A DNA stretch of 64,000 nucleotides from Meconema thalassinum (Eukaryota > Arthropoda > Insecta > Orthoptera > Tettigoniidae), in contig OX336388.2 in NCBI GenBank assembly GCA_946902985.2, positions 1,695,855,978 through 1,695,919,977 on the forward strand. Direction: 5' to 3'. Both the position numbers and the translations under genes were made by a program. The notes beneath the pieces are model-generated. The model saw only the letters and a list, made by a program, of their open reading frames with translations. It did no database searches and had not been told where the DNA came from. Positions 22,121 to 35,600 of this stretch are shown here, in pieces (the first letter of the stretch is position 1; the number at the start of each line of letters is the position of its first letter).

Positions 22121-25100
22121 TGTAATTATGATAAAAATTATGGTGGGTAACTGTAACTTCAATACTAATTATGACAGGTCACAGTAACTTCGATACTTAT
22201 TATGACAGGTAACTGTAACTTCGTTACTAATTATGACAAGTAACTATAATTTCGATACAAATTATGGCAGGTAACTGTAACTTCGTTACCAATTATGACA
22301 AGTCCCTGTAATTTCGATACAAATTATGGCAGGTAACTGCAACTTCCATACTAATTATGACAGGTAACAATAACTTCGATACTAATTATGACAGGAAAGT
22401 GTAACTTCGTTACTAATTATGACAAGTAACTGTAATTTCGATACAAATTATGACAGGTAACTGTAACTTCGTTACTAATTATGACAAGTAACAGTACCTT
22501 CGATGCTAATTATGACAGGTAACTGTAACTTCGATACTAATTATGACAAGGAACTGTAATTTCGATACAAATTATGGCAGGTAACTGTAACTTAGTTACT
22601 AATTATGACAAGTAACTGTAATTTCGATACAAAATTTGGCAGGTAACTGTAACTTCGATACTAATTATGTCAGGTAACAGTAACTTCGATACTAATTATG
22701 ACAAGTAACTGTAACTTCGATACTAATTAAGACAGGTAACTGTAACTTCGATACTAATTATGACAAGATACTCTAACTTCGTTACTAATTATGACAAGTA
22801 ACTGTAATTTAGATAAAAAATTATGGTGGGTAACTCTAACTTCAATACTAATTATGACAGGTAACAGTAACTTCGATACTAATTACGACAGGTAACTGTA
22901 ACATCGTTACTAATTATGACAAGTACCTTTAATTTCGATACAAATTATGGCAGATAACTGTAACTTCGTTACTAATTATGACAAGTCCCTGTAATTTCGA
23001 TACAAATTATGGCAGGTATCTGTAACTTCCATACTAATTATGACAGGTAACAGTAACTTCGATACTAATTATAACAGGAAAGTGTAACATCGTTACTAAT
23101 TATGACAAGTAACTGTAATTTCGATACAAATTATGACAGGTAACTGTAACTTCGTTACTTATTATGACAAGTAATAGTATCTTCGATGCTAATTATGACA
23201 GGAAACTGTTACTTGGATACTAATTATGACAAGTAACTGTAACTTCGATACTAATGATGACAGGTAACTGTAACTACGTTACTACTTATGACAAGTAACT
23301 GTAATTTCGATACAAATTATGGCAGGCAACTGTAACTTCGATACTAATTTTGACAGGTAACAGTAACTTCGATACAAATTATGACAAGTAACAGTAACTT
23401 TGATACTAATTATGACAAGAAACTGTAATTTCGAAACTAATTATGACAGGTAACTGTAACATCGTTACTAATTATGACAAGTAACTTTAATTTCGATACA
23501 AATTATGGCAGGTAACTGTAACTTCGTTACTAATTATGACAAGTCCCTGTAATTTCGATACAAATTATGGCAGGTATCTGTAACGTCCATATTAATTATG
23601 ACAGGTAACAGTAACTTCGATACTAATTATGACAGGAAAGTATAACATCGTTACTAATTATGACAAGTAACTGTAATTTCGATACAAATTATGACAGGTA
23701 ACTGTAACTTCGTTACTTATTATGACAAGTAACAGTACCTTCGATGCTAATTATGACAGGAAACTGTTACTTCGATACTAATTATGACAGGAAACTGTTA
23801 CTTCGATACTAATTATGACAGGTAACAGTAACTTTGATACTAATTATGACAAGAAACTGTAACTTCGATACTAATTATGACAGGTAACAGTAACTTCGAT
23901 ACTATTTATGACAAGTAACTGTAACTTCCATACTAATTATGACAGGTAACAATAACTTCGATACTAATTATGACAGGAAAGTGTAACTTCGTTACTAATT
24001 ATGACAAGTAACTGTAATTTCGATACAAATTATGACAGGTAACTGTAACTTCGTTACTAATTATGACAAGTAACAGTACCTTCGATGCTAATTATGACAA
24101 GTAACTGTAACTTCGATACTAATTATGACAAGGAACGGTAATTTCGATACAAATTATGGCAGGTAACTGTAACTTCGTTACTAATTATAACAGGTAACTG
24201 TAACTTCGATACTAATTATGACAAGTAACTGTAACTTCGATACTAATTATGACAGGTAACTGTAACTTCGATACTAATTATGACAAGAAACTCTAACTTC
24301 GTTACTAATTATGACAAGTAACTGTAATTTAGATAAAAAATTATGGTGGGTAACTCTAACTTCAATACTAATTATGACAGATAACAGTAACTTCGATACT
24401 AATTATGACAGGTAACTGTAACTTCGTTACTAATTATGACAAGTAACTTTAATTTCGATACAAATTATGGCAGGTAACTGTAACTTCGTTACTAATTATG
24501 ACAAGTCCCTGTAATTTCGATACAAATTATGGCAGGTATCTGTAACTTCCATATTAATTATGACAGGTAACAGTAACTTCGATACTAATTATGACAGGAA
24601 AGTATAACATCGTTACTAATTATGACAAGTAACTGTAATTTCGATACAAATTATGACAGGTAACTGTAACTTCGTTGCTTATTATGACAAGTAACAGTAC
24701 CTTCGATGCTAATTATGACAGGAAACTGTTACTTCGATACTAATTATGACAAGTAACTGTAACTTCGATACTAATGATGACAGGTAACTGTAACTACGTT
24801 ACTACTTATGACAAGTAACTGTAATTTCGATACAAATTATGGCAGGTAACTGTAACTTCTATACTAATTATGACAGGTAACAGTAACTTCGATACTAATT
24901 ATGACAAGTAACAGTAACTTCGATACTTATTATGACAAGAAACTGTAATTTCGAAACTAATTATGACAGGTAACTGTAACTTCGTTACTAATTATGACAA
25001 GTAACTGTAATATCGATACAAATTATGGCAGATAACTGTAACTTCGATTCTAATTATGACAGGTAACAGTAACTTCGATACAAATTATGACAAGTAACTG

Positions 25101-26304
25101 TAACTTCGATACTAATTATGAGAGGTAACTGTTACTTCGATATTAATAATGACAATTAACTCTAACTTCGTTACTAATTATGACAAGTAACTGTAATGTT
25201 CATAAAAAATTATGGCAGGTAACTGTAACTTCGATACTAATTATGACAGGTAACAGTAACTTCGATACTAATTATGACAAGTAACAGTAACTTCGATACT
25301 AATTATGACAAGAAACTGTAATTTCGAAACTAATTATGACAGGTAACTGTAACATCGTTACTAATTATGACAAGTAACTGTAATTTCGATACAAATTATG
25401 GCAGGTAACTGTAACTTCGATACTAATTATGACAGGTAACAATAACCGATACAAATAATGACAAGTAACTGTAACTTCGATACTAATTATGACAGGTAAT
25501 TGTTACTTCGATATTAATAATGACAATTAACTCTAACTTCGTTACTAATTATGACAAGTAACTGTAATTTTCATAAAAAAATTATGGCAGGTAACTGTAA
25601 CTTCGATACTAGTTATGACAGGTAAGAGTAACTTCGATACTAATTATGACAAGTAACTGTAACTTCGATACTAATTATGACAGGTAACTGTAACATCGTT
25701 ACTAATTATGACAAGTAACTGTAATTTCGATACAATTTATGGCAGGTAATTGTAATTTCGATACTAATTATGACAGGTAACAGTACCTTCGATGCTAATT
25801 ATGACAGGAAACTGTTACTTCGATACTAATTATGACAAGTAACTGTAACTTCGATACTAATGATGACAGGTAACTGTAACTACGTTACTACTTATGACAA
25901 GTAAATGTAATTTCGATACAAATTATGGCAGGTAACTCTAACATCGATACTAATTATGACAGGTAACAGTATCTTCGATACTAATTATGACAAGTAACTA
26001 TAACTTCGATACAAATTATGACAGGTAACTGTAACTTCGATACTAATTATGACAAGAAACTCTAACTTCGTTACTAATTATGACAAGTAACTGTAATTAT
26101 GATAAAAATTATGGTGGGTAACTGTAACTTCAATACTAATTATGACAGGTCACAGTAACTTCGATACTTATTATGACAGGTAACTGTAACTTCGTTACTA
26201 ATTATGACAAGTAACTATAATTTCGATACAAATTATGGCAGGTAACTGTAACTTCGTTACCAATTATGACAAGTCCCTGTAATTTCGATACAAATTATGG
26301 CAGG
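22092..26304 (+). repeat. 4.2-kb block, copy 2 (partner 14,829-18,857)
   Basis: Collinear with the earlier copy, but with a six-monomer (186-bp) insertion near 23,480-23,665 carrying GTCCCTG, GTCCATATT and GAAAGTATAAC landmarks, and a private 2-bp deletion at about 25,445. The start of large unit 1 (about 23,860) lies inside it, so the large unit was cut out of a pre-existing repeat landscape. Confidence 0.8.
25441..25452 (+). other. 2-bp deletion shared by units 1 and 2
   Basis: AATAACCGATAC replaces AATAACTTCGATAC: two T of the TTCG core are missing. The same scar is at 39,376 in unit 2 but not at the matching place in unit 3 (about 53,588) or unit 4 (about 62,796). It is a derived marker that groups units 1 and 2. 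Confidence 0.85.
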
Positions 26305-27788
26305 TAACTGTAACTTCCATATTAATTATGACAGGTAACAGTAACTTCGATACTAATTATGACAGGAAAGTATAACATCGTTACTAATTATGACAAGTAA
26401 CTGTAATTTCGATACAAATTATGACAGGTAACTGTAACTTCGTTACTTATTATGACAAGTAACAGTACCTTCGATGCTAATTATGACAGGAAACTGTTAC
26501 TTCGATACTAATTATGACAAGTAACTGTAACTTCGATACTAATGATGACAGGTAACTGTAACTACGTTACTACTTATGACAAGTAACTGTAATTTCGATA
26601 CAAATTATGGCAGGTAACTGTAACTTCTATACTAATTATGACAGGTAACAGTAACTTCGATACTAATTATGACAAGTAACAGTAACTTCGATACTTATTA
26701 TGACAAGAAACTGTAATTTCGAAACTAATTATGACAGGTAACTGTAACTTCGTTACTAATTATGACAAGTAACTGTAATATCGATACAAATTATGGCAGG
26801 TAACTGTAACTTCGATTCTAATTATGACAGGTAACAGTAACTTCGATACAAATTATGACAAGTAACTGTAACTTCGATACTAATTATGAGAGGTAACTGT
26901 TACTTCGATATTAATAATGACAATTAACTCTAACTTCGTTACTAATTATGACAAGTAACTGTAATGTTCATAAAAAATTATGGCAGGTAACTGTAACTTC
27001 GATACTAATTATGACAGGTAACAGTAACTTCGATACTAATTATGACAAGTAACAGTAACTTCGATACTAATTATGACAAGAAACTGTAATTTCGAAACTA
27101 ATTATGACAGGTAACTGTAACATCGTTACTAATTATGACAAGTAACTGTAATTTCGATACAAATTATGGCAGGTAACTGTAACTTCGATACTAATTATGA
27201 CAGGTAACAATAACTTCGATACAAATAATGACAAGTAACTGTAACTTCGATACTAATTATGACAGGTAATTGTTACTTCGATATTAATAATGACAATTAA
27301 CTCTAACTTCGTTACTAATTAGGACAAGTAACTGTAATTTTCATAAAAAAATTATGGCAGGTAACTGTAACTTCGATACTAGTTATGACAGGTAAGAGTA
27401 ACTTCGATACTAATTATGACAAGTAACTGTAACTTCGATACTAATTATGACAGGTAACTGTAACATCGTTACTAATTATGACAAGTAACTGTAATTTCGA
27501 TACAATTTATGGCAGGTAATTGTAATTTCGATACTAATTATGACAGGTAACAGTACCTTCGATGCTAATTATGACAGGAAACTGTTACTTCGATACTAAT
27601 TATGACAAGTAACTGTAACTTCGATAATAATGATGACAGGTAACTGTAACTACGTTACTACTTATGACAAGTAACTGTAATTTCGATACAAATTATGGCA
27701 GGTAACTCTAACATCGATACTAATTATGACAGGTAACAGTATCTTCGATACTAATTATGACAAGTAAATATAACTTCGATACAAATTA
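26305..27788 (+). repeat. A-block, long form, inside unit 1
   Basis: This repeats 19,360-20,838. It follows directly on another A-block start at about 24,663, so unit 1 opens with two A-blocks 1,775 bp apart (24,663 and 26,438). Unit 2 has the same pair (38,598 and 40,373). Unit 3 has only the first (52,815), because its interior was replaced from about 54,450. Confidence 0.75.
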
Positions 27789-27879
27789 TGGCAGGTAATT
27801 GTAATTTCGATACTAATTATGACAGGTAACAGTAACTTCGATACTAATTATGACAAATAACAGTTACTTCGATACTAAT

Positions 27880-29742
27880 TATGACAAGTAACTGTAACAT
27901 CGATACTAATTATGACAGGTAACTGTAACTTCGTTACTAATTATGACAAGTAACTATAATTTCGATACAAATTGTGGCAGGTAACTGTAACTTCGATACT
28001 AATTATGACAGGTAACAGTAACATCGATACTAATTATGACAAGTAACTGTAACTTCGATACTTATTATGACAGGTAACTGTAACCTCGCTACTAATTATG
28101 ACAAGTAACTGTAATTTCGATACAAATTATGGCAGGTAACTGTAACTTCGATACTAATTATGACAGGTAACAGTATCTTCGATACTAATTATGACAAGTA
28201 ACTATAACTTCGATACAAATTGAGACAGGTTACTGTAACATCGATACTAATTATGACAAGAAACTCTACCTTCGTTACTAAATATGACAAGTAACAGTAA
28301 TTTTGATAAAAAATTATGGTAGGTAACTGTAACTTCAATACTAATTATGACAGGTAACAGTAACTTCGATACTAATTATGACAAGTAACTGTAACTTCGA
28401 TACTAATTATAATAAGTAACTGTAACTTCGATACTAATTATTACAGGTAATTGTAACTTCGTTACTAATTATGACAAGTAACTGTAATTTCGTTACAAAT
28501 TATGGCAGGTAATTGTAATTTCGATACTAATTGTGACAGGTAACAGTAACTTCGATACTAATTATGACAAGGAACTGTAATTTCGATACAAATTATGGCA
28601 GGTAACTGTAACTTCGTTACTAATTATGACAAGTAACTGTAATTTCGATACAAATATTGGCAGGTAACTGTAACTTCGATACTAATTATGTCAGGTATCA
28701 GTAACTTCGATACTAATTATGACAAGTAACTGTAACTTCGTTACTAATTATGACAGGTAACTGTAACTTCGTGACTAATTATGACAAGTAACTGTAATTT
28801 CGATACAAATTTTGGCAGGTAACTGTAACTTCGATACTAATTATGACAGGTAACAGTAACTTCGATACTAATTATGACAAGTAACTGTAACTTCGATACA
28901 AGTTATGACTGGTAACTGTAACTTCGATACTAATTATGACAAGAAACTCTAACTTCGTTACTAATTATGACAAGTAACTGTAATTTAGATAAAAAAGTTA
29001 TGGTGGGTAACTCTAACTTCAATACTAATTATGACAGGTAACAGTAACTTCGATACTACTTATGACAGGTAACTGTAACTTCGTTACTAATTATGACAAG
29101 TACCTTTAATTTCGATACAAATTATGGCAGGAAACTGTAACTTCGTTACTAATTATGACAAGTCCCTGTAATTTCGATACAAATTATGGCAGGTATCTGT
29201 AACTTCCATACTAATTATGACAGGTAACAGTAACTTCGATACTAATTATGACAGGAAAGTGTAACATCGTTACTAATCATGACAAGTAACTGTAATTTCG
29301 ATACAAATTATGACAGGTAACTGTAACTTCGTTACTTATTATGACAAGTAATAGTACCTTCGATGCTAATTATGACAGGAAACTGTTACTTGGATACTAA
29401 TTATGAGAAGTAACTGTAACTTCGATACTAATGATGACAGGTAACTGTAACTACGTTACTACTTATGACAAGTAACTGTAATTTCGATACAAATTATGGC
29501 AGGTAACTGTAACTTCGATATTAATTATGACAGGTAACAGTAACTTTGATACTATTTATGACAAGTAACAGTAACTTCGATACTAATTATGACAAGAAAC
29601 TGTAATTTCGAAACTAATTATGACAGGTAACTGTAACATCGTTACTAATTATGACAAGTAACTGTAATTTCGATACAAATTATGGCATGTAACTGTAACT
29701 TCGATACTAATTATGATAGGTTACTGTAACATCGATACAAAT
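27880..29742 (+). repeat. 1.86-kb tandem duplication in unit 1, first copy
   Basis: The first of two adjacent copies: the ATAATTTCGATACAAATTGTGG start is at 27,950 and 29,813 (offset 1,863, sixty monomers plus three A-run bases), and TTGAGACAGG is at 28,221/30,084. It carries GATAAAAAAGTTATGG near 28,990, where copy 2 has GATAAAAAAATTATGG, and it has three extra monomers near 28,760-28,850. Confidence 0.8.
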
Positions 29743-31512
29743 TATGACAAGTAACTGTAACTTCGATACTAATTATGACAGGTAACTGTAACTTCGTTAC
29801 TAATTATGACAAGTAACTATAATTTCGATACAAATTGTGGCAGGTAACTGTAACTTCGATACTAATTATGACAGGTAACAGTAACATCGATACTAATTAT
29901 GACAAGTAACTGTAACTTCGATACTTATTATGACAGGTAATTGTAACCTCGTTACTAATTATGACAAGTAACTGTAATTTCGATACAAATTATGGCAGGT
30001 AACTGTAACTTCGATACTAATTATGACAGGTAACAGTATCTTCGATACTAATTATGACAAGTAACTATAACTTCGATACAAATTGAGACAGGTTACTGTA
30101 ACATCGATACAAATTATGACAAGAAACTCTACCTTCGTTACTAAATATGACAAGTAACAGTAATTTTGATAAAAAATTATGGTAGGTAACTGTAACTTCA
30201 ATACTAATTATGACAGGTAACAGTAACTTCGATACTAATTATGACAAGTAACTGTAACTTCGATACTAATTATAATAAGTAACTGTAACTTCGATACTAA
30301 TTATTACAGGTAATTGTAACTTCGTTACTAATTATGACAAGTAACTGTAATTTCGTTCCAAATTATGGCAGGTAATTGTAATTTCGATACTAATTGTGAG
30401 AGGTAACAGTAACTTCGATACTAATTATGACAAGGAACTGTAATTTCGATACAAATTATGGCAGGTAACTGTAACTTCGTTACTAATTATGACAAGTAAC
30501 TGTAATTTCGATACAAATATTGGCAGGTAACTGTAACTTCGATACTAATTATGTCAGGTATCAGTAACTTCGATACTAATTATGACAAGTAACTGTAACT
30601 TCGATACTAATTATGACAGGTAACAGTAACTTCGATACTAATTATGACAAGTAACTGTAACTTCGATACAAGTTATGACTGGTAACTGTAACTTCGATAC
30701 TAATTATGACAAGAAACTCTAACTTCGTTACTAATTATGACAAGTAACTGTAATTTAGATAAAAAAATTATGGTGGGTAACTCTAACTTCAATACTAATT
30801 ATGACAGATAACAGTAACTTCGATACTACTTATGACAAGTAACTGTAACTTCGTTACTAATTATGACAAGTACCTTTAATTTCGATACAAATTATGGCAG
30901 GAAACTGTAACTTCGTTACTAATTATGACAAGTCCCTGTAATTTCGATACAAATTATGGCAGGTATCTGTAACTTCCATACTAATTATGACAGGTAACAG
31001 TAACTTCGATACTAATTATGACAGGAATGTGTAACATCGTTACTAATTAAGACAAGTAACTGTAATTTCGATACAAATTATGACAGGTAACTGTAACTTC
31101 GTTACTTATTATGACAAGTAATAGTACCTTCGATGCTAATTATGACAGGAAACTGTTACTTGGATACTAATTATGAGAAGTAACTGTAACTTCGATACTA
31201 ATGATGACAGGTAACTGTAACTACGTTACTACTTATGACAAGTAACTGTAATTTCGATACAAATTATGGCAGGTAACTGTAACTTCGATATTAATTATGA
31301 CAGGTAACAGTAACTTTGATACTAATTATGACAAGTAACAGTAACTTCGATACTAATTATGACAAGAAACTGTAATTTCGAAACTAATTATGACAGGTAA
31401 CTGTAACATCGTTACTAATTATGAAAAGTAACTGTAATTTCGATACAAATTATGGCAGGTAACTGTAACTTCGATACTAATTATGACAGGTTACTGTAAC
31501 ATCGATACAAAT
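29743..31512 (+). repeat. 1.86-kb tandem duplication in unit 1, second copy
   Basis: Shorter by 93 bp (three monomers lost near 30,610), so the offset falls from 1,863 to 1,770 by the TTATGAGAAG landmark (29,401/31,171). After about 31,550 the sequence goes on to GACGGGTAACTG instead of the copy-1 continuation. Confidence 0.8.
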
Positions 31513-32625
31513 TATGACAAGTAACTGTAACTTCGATACTAATTATGACGGGTAACTGTTACTTCGATAATAATAATGACAATTAACTCTAACTTGGTTA
31601 CTAATTATGACAAGTAACTGTAATTTTCATAAAAAAATTATGGCAGGTAACTGTAACTTCGATACTAATTATGACAAGGAACTGTAATTTCGATACAAAT
31701 TATGGCAGGTAACTGTAACTTCGATACTAGTTATGACAGGTAAGAGTAACTTCGATACTAATTATGACAAGTAACTGTAACTTCGATACTAATTATGACA
31801 GGTAACTGTAACATCGTTACTAATTATGACAAGTAACTGTAATTTCGATACAAATTATGGCAGGTAATTGTAATTTCGATACTAATTATGACAGGTAACA
31901 GTAACTTCGATACTAATTATGACAAATAACAGTTACTTCGATACTAATTATGACAAGTAACTGTAACTTCGATACTAATTATGACCGGTAACTGTAACTT
32001 CGTTACTAATTATGACAAGTAACTGTAATTTCGATACAAATTGTGGCAGGTAACTGTAACCTCGATACTAATTATGACAGGTAACAGTAACTTCGATACT
32101 AATTATGACAAGTAACTGTAACTTCGATACAAGTTATGACAGGTAACTGTAACTTCGATACTAATTATGACAAGAAACTCTAACTTCGTTACTAATTATG
32201 ACAAGTAACTGTAATTTAGATAAAAAATTATGGTGGGTAACTCTAACTTCAATACTAATTATGACAGGTAACAGTAACTTCGATACTAATTATGACAGGT
32301 AACTGTAACTTCGTTACTAATTATGACAAGTACCTTTAATTTCGATACAAATTATGGCAGGTATCTGTAACTTCCATACTAATTATGACAGGTAACAGTA
32401 ACTTCGATACTAATTATGACAGGAAAGTGTAACATCGTTACTAATTATGACAAGTAACTGTAATTTCGATACAAATTATGACAGGTAACTGTAACTTCGT
32501 TACTTATTATGACAAGTAATAGTACCTTCGATGCTAATTATGACAGGAAACTGTTACTTGGATACTAATTATGACAAGTACCTGTAACTTCGATACTAAT
32601 GATGACAGGTTACTGTAACTACGTT

Positions 32626-32645
32626 ACTACTTATGTAAGTAACAG
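32626..32645 (+). other. Short deletion scar TTATGTAAGTAAC
   Basis: TACTTATGTAAGTAACAG stands where other copies have TACTTATGACAAGTAACTG followed by further monomers. Relative to the 9-kb relative, several monomers and part of GACA are missing. The same scar is at 46,566 in unit 2. It shows a partly out-of-register loss before the 14-kb duplication. Confidence 0.75.
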
Positions 32646-35600
32646 TAACTTCGATACTAATTATGACAAGAAACTGTAATTTCGAAACTAATTATGACAG
32701 GTAACTGTAACATCGTTACTAATTATGACAAGTAACTGTAATTTCGATACAAATTATGGCAGGTAACTGTAACTTCGATACTTATTATGACAGGTAACTG
32801 TAACTTCGATACAAATTATGACAAGTTACTGTAACTTCGATACTAATTATGACGGGTAACTGTTACTTCGATATTATTAATGACAATTAACTCTAACTTC
32901 GTTACTAATTATGACAAGTAACTGTAATTTTCATAAAAAAATTATGGCAGGTAACTGTAACTTCGATACTAATTATGACAAGGAACTGTAATTTCGATAC
33001 AAATTATGGCAGGTAACTGTAACTTCGATACTAGTTATGACAGGTAAGAGTAACTTCGATACTCATTATGACAAGTAACTGTAACTTCGATACTAATTAT
33101 GACAGGTAACTGTAACATCGTTACTAATTATGACAAGTAATTGTAATTTCGATACAAATTATGGCAGTTAATTGTAATTTCGATACTAATTATGACAGGT
33201 AACAGTAACTTCGATACTAATTATGACAAATAACAGTTACTTCGATACTAATTATGACAAGTAATTGTAACTTCGATACTAATTATGACAGGTAACTGTA
33301 ACTTCGTTACTAATTATGACAAGTAACTGTAATTTCGATACAAATTGAGACAGGTTACTGTAACATCGATACTAATTATGACAAGAAACTCTACCTTCGT
33401 TACTAAATATGACAAGTAATAGTAATTTTGATAAAAAATTATGGTAGGTAACTGTAACTTCAATACTAATTAGGAAAGGTAACAGTAACTTCGATACTAA
33501 TTATGACAGGTAACTGTAACTTCGATACTAATTATAATAAGTAACTGTAACTTCGATACTAATTATTACAGGTAATTGTAACTTCGTTACTAATTATGAC
33601 AAGTAACTGTAATTTCGTTACAAATTATGGCAGGTAATTGTAATTTCGATACTTATTGTGACAGGTAACAGTAACTTCGATACTAATTATGACAAGTAAC
33701 AGTAACTTCGATACTAATTATGACAAGTAACTGTAACTTCGTTACTAATTATGACAGGTAACTGTAACTTCGTGACTATTTATGACAAGTAACTGTAATT
33801 TCGATACAAATTATGGCAGGTAACTGTAACTTCGATACTAATTATGACAGGTAACTGTAACTTCGATACTAATTATGACAAGGAACTGTAATTTCGATAC
33901 AAATTATGGCAGGTAACTGTAACTTCGTTACTAATTATGACAAGTAACTGTAATTTCGATACAAATATTGGCAGGTAACTGTAACTTCGATACTAATTAT
34001 GTCAGGTATCAGTAACTTCGATACTAATTATGACAAGTAACTGTAACTTCGTTACTAATTATGACAGGTAACTGTAACTTCGTGACTAATTATGACAAGT
34101 AACTGTAATTTCGAAACAAATTATGGCAGGTAACTGTAACTTCGATACTAATTATGACAGGTAACAGTAACTTCGACACTAATTATGACAAGTAACTATA
34201 ACTTCGATACATGTTATGACAGGTAACTGTAACTTCGATACTAATTATGACAAGAAACTCTAACTTCGTTACTAATTATGACAAGTAACTGTAATTTAGA
34301 TAAAAAATTATGGTGGGTAACTGTAACTTCAATACTAATTATGACAGATAACAGTAACTTCGATAATAATTATGACAGGTAACTGTAACTTCGTTACTAA
34401 TTATAACAAGTAACTTTAATTTCGATACAAATTATGGCAGGTAACTGTAACTTCGGTATTAATTATGACAAGTCCCTGTAATTTCGATACAAATTATGAC
34501 AGGTAACAGTAATTTCGATATTAATTATGACAGGAAAGTGTAACTTCGTTACTAATTATGACAAGTAACTGTAATTTCGATACAAATTATGACAGGCAAC
34601 TGTAACTTCGTTACCAATTATGACAAGTAACAGTACCTTCGATGCTAATTATGACAGGAAACTGTAACTTCGATACTAATTATGACAAGTAACTGTAACT
34701 TCGATACTAATTATGACAGGTAACTGTAACTTCGTGACTAATTATGACAAGTAACTGTAATTTCGATACAAATTATGGCAGGTAACTGTAACGTCGATAC
34801 TAATTATGACAGGTAACTGTAACTTCGATACTAATTATGACAAATAACTGTAATTTGGATACAAATTATGGCAGGTAACTGTAACTTCGATACTAATTAT
34901 GACAGGTAACAGTAACTTCGATACTAATTACGACAAGTAACAGTAACTTCGATACTAATTATGACAAGAAACTGTAATTTCGAAACTAATTATGACAGGT
35001 AACTGTAACATCGTTACTAATTATGACAAGTAACTGCAATTTCGATACAAATTATGGCAGGTAACTGTTACTTCGATACTAATTATGACACGTAACAGTA
35101 ACTTCGATACTAATTATGACAAGTAACTGTAACTTCCATACTAATTATGACAGGTAACAATAACTTCGATACTAATTATGACAGGAAAGTGTAACTTCGT
35201 TACTAATTATGACAAGTAACTGTAATTTCGATACAAATTATGACAGGTAACTGTAACTTCGTTACTAATTATGACAAGTAACAGTACCTTCGATGCTAAT
35301 TATGACAAGTAACTGTAACTTCGATACTAATTATGACAAGGAACGGTAATTTCGATACAAATTATGGCAGGTAACTGTAACTTCGTTACTAATTATGACA
35401 AGTAACTGTAATTTCGATACAAAATTTGGCAGGTAACTGTAACTTCGATACTAATTATGTCAGGTAACAGTAACTTCGACACTAATTATGACAAGTAACT
35501 GTAACTTCGATACTAATTATGACAGGTAACTGTAACTTCGATACTAATTATGACAAGAAACTCTAACTTCGTTACTAATTATGACAAGTAACTGTAATTT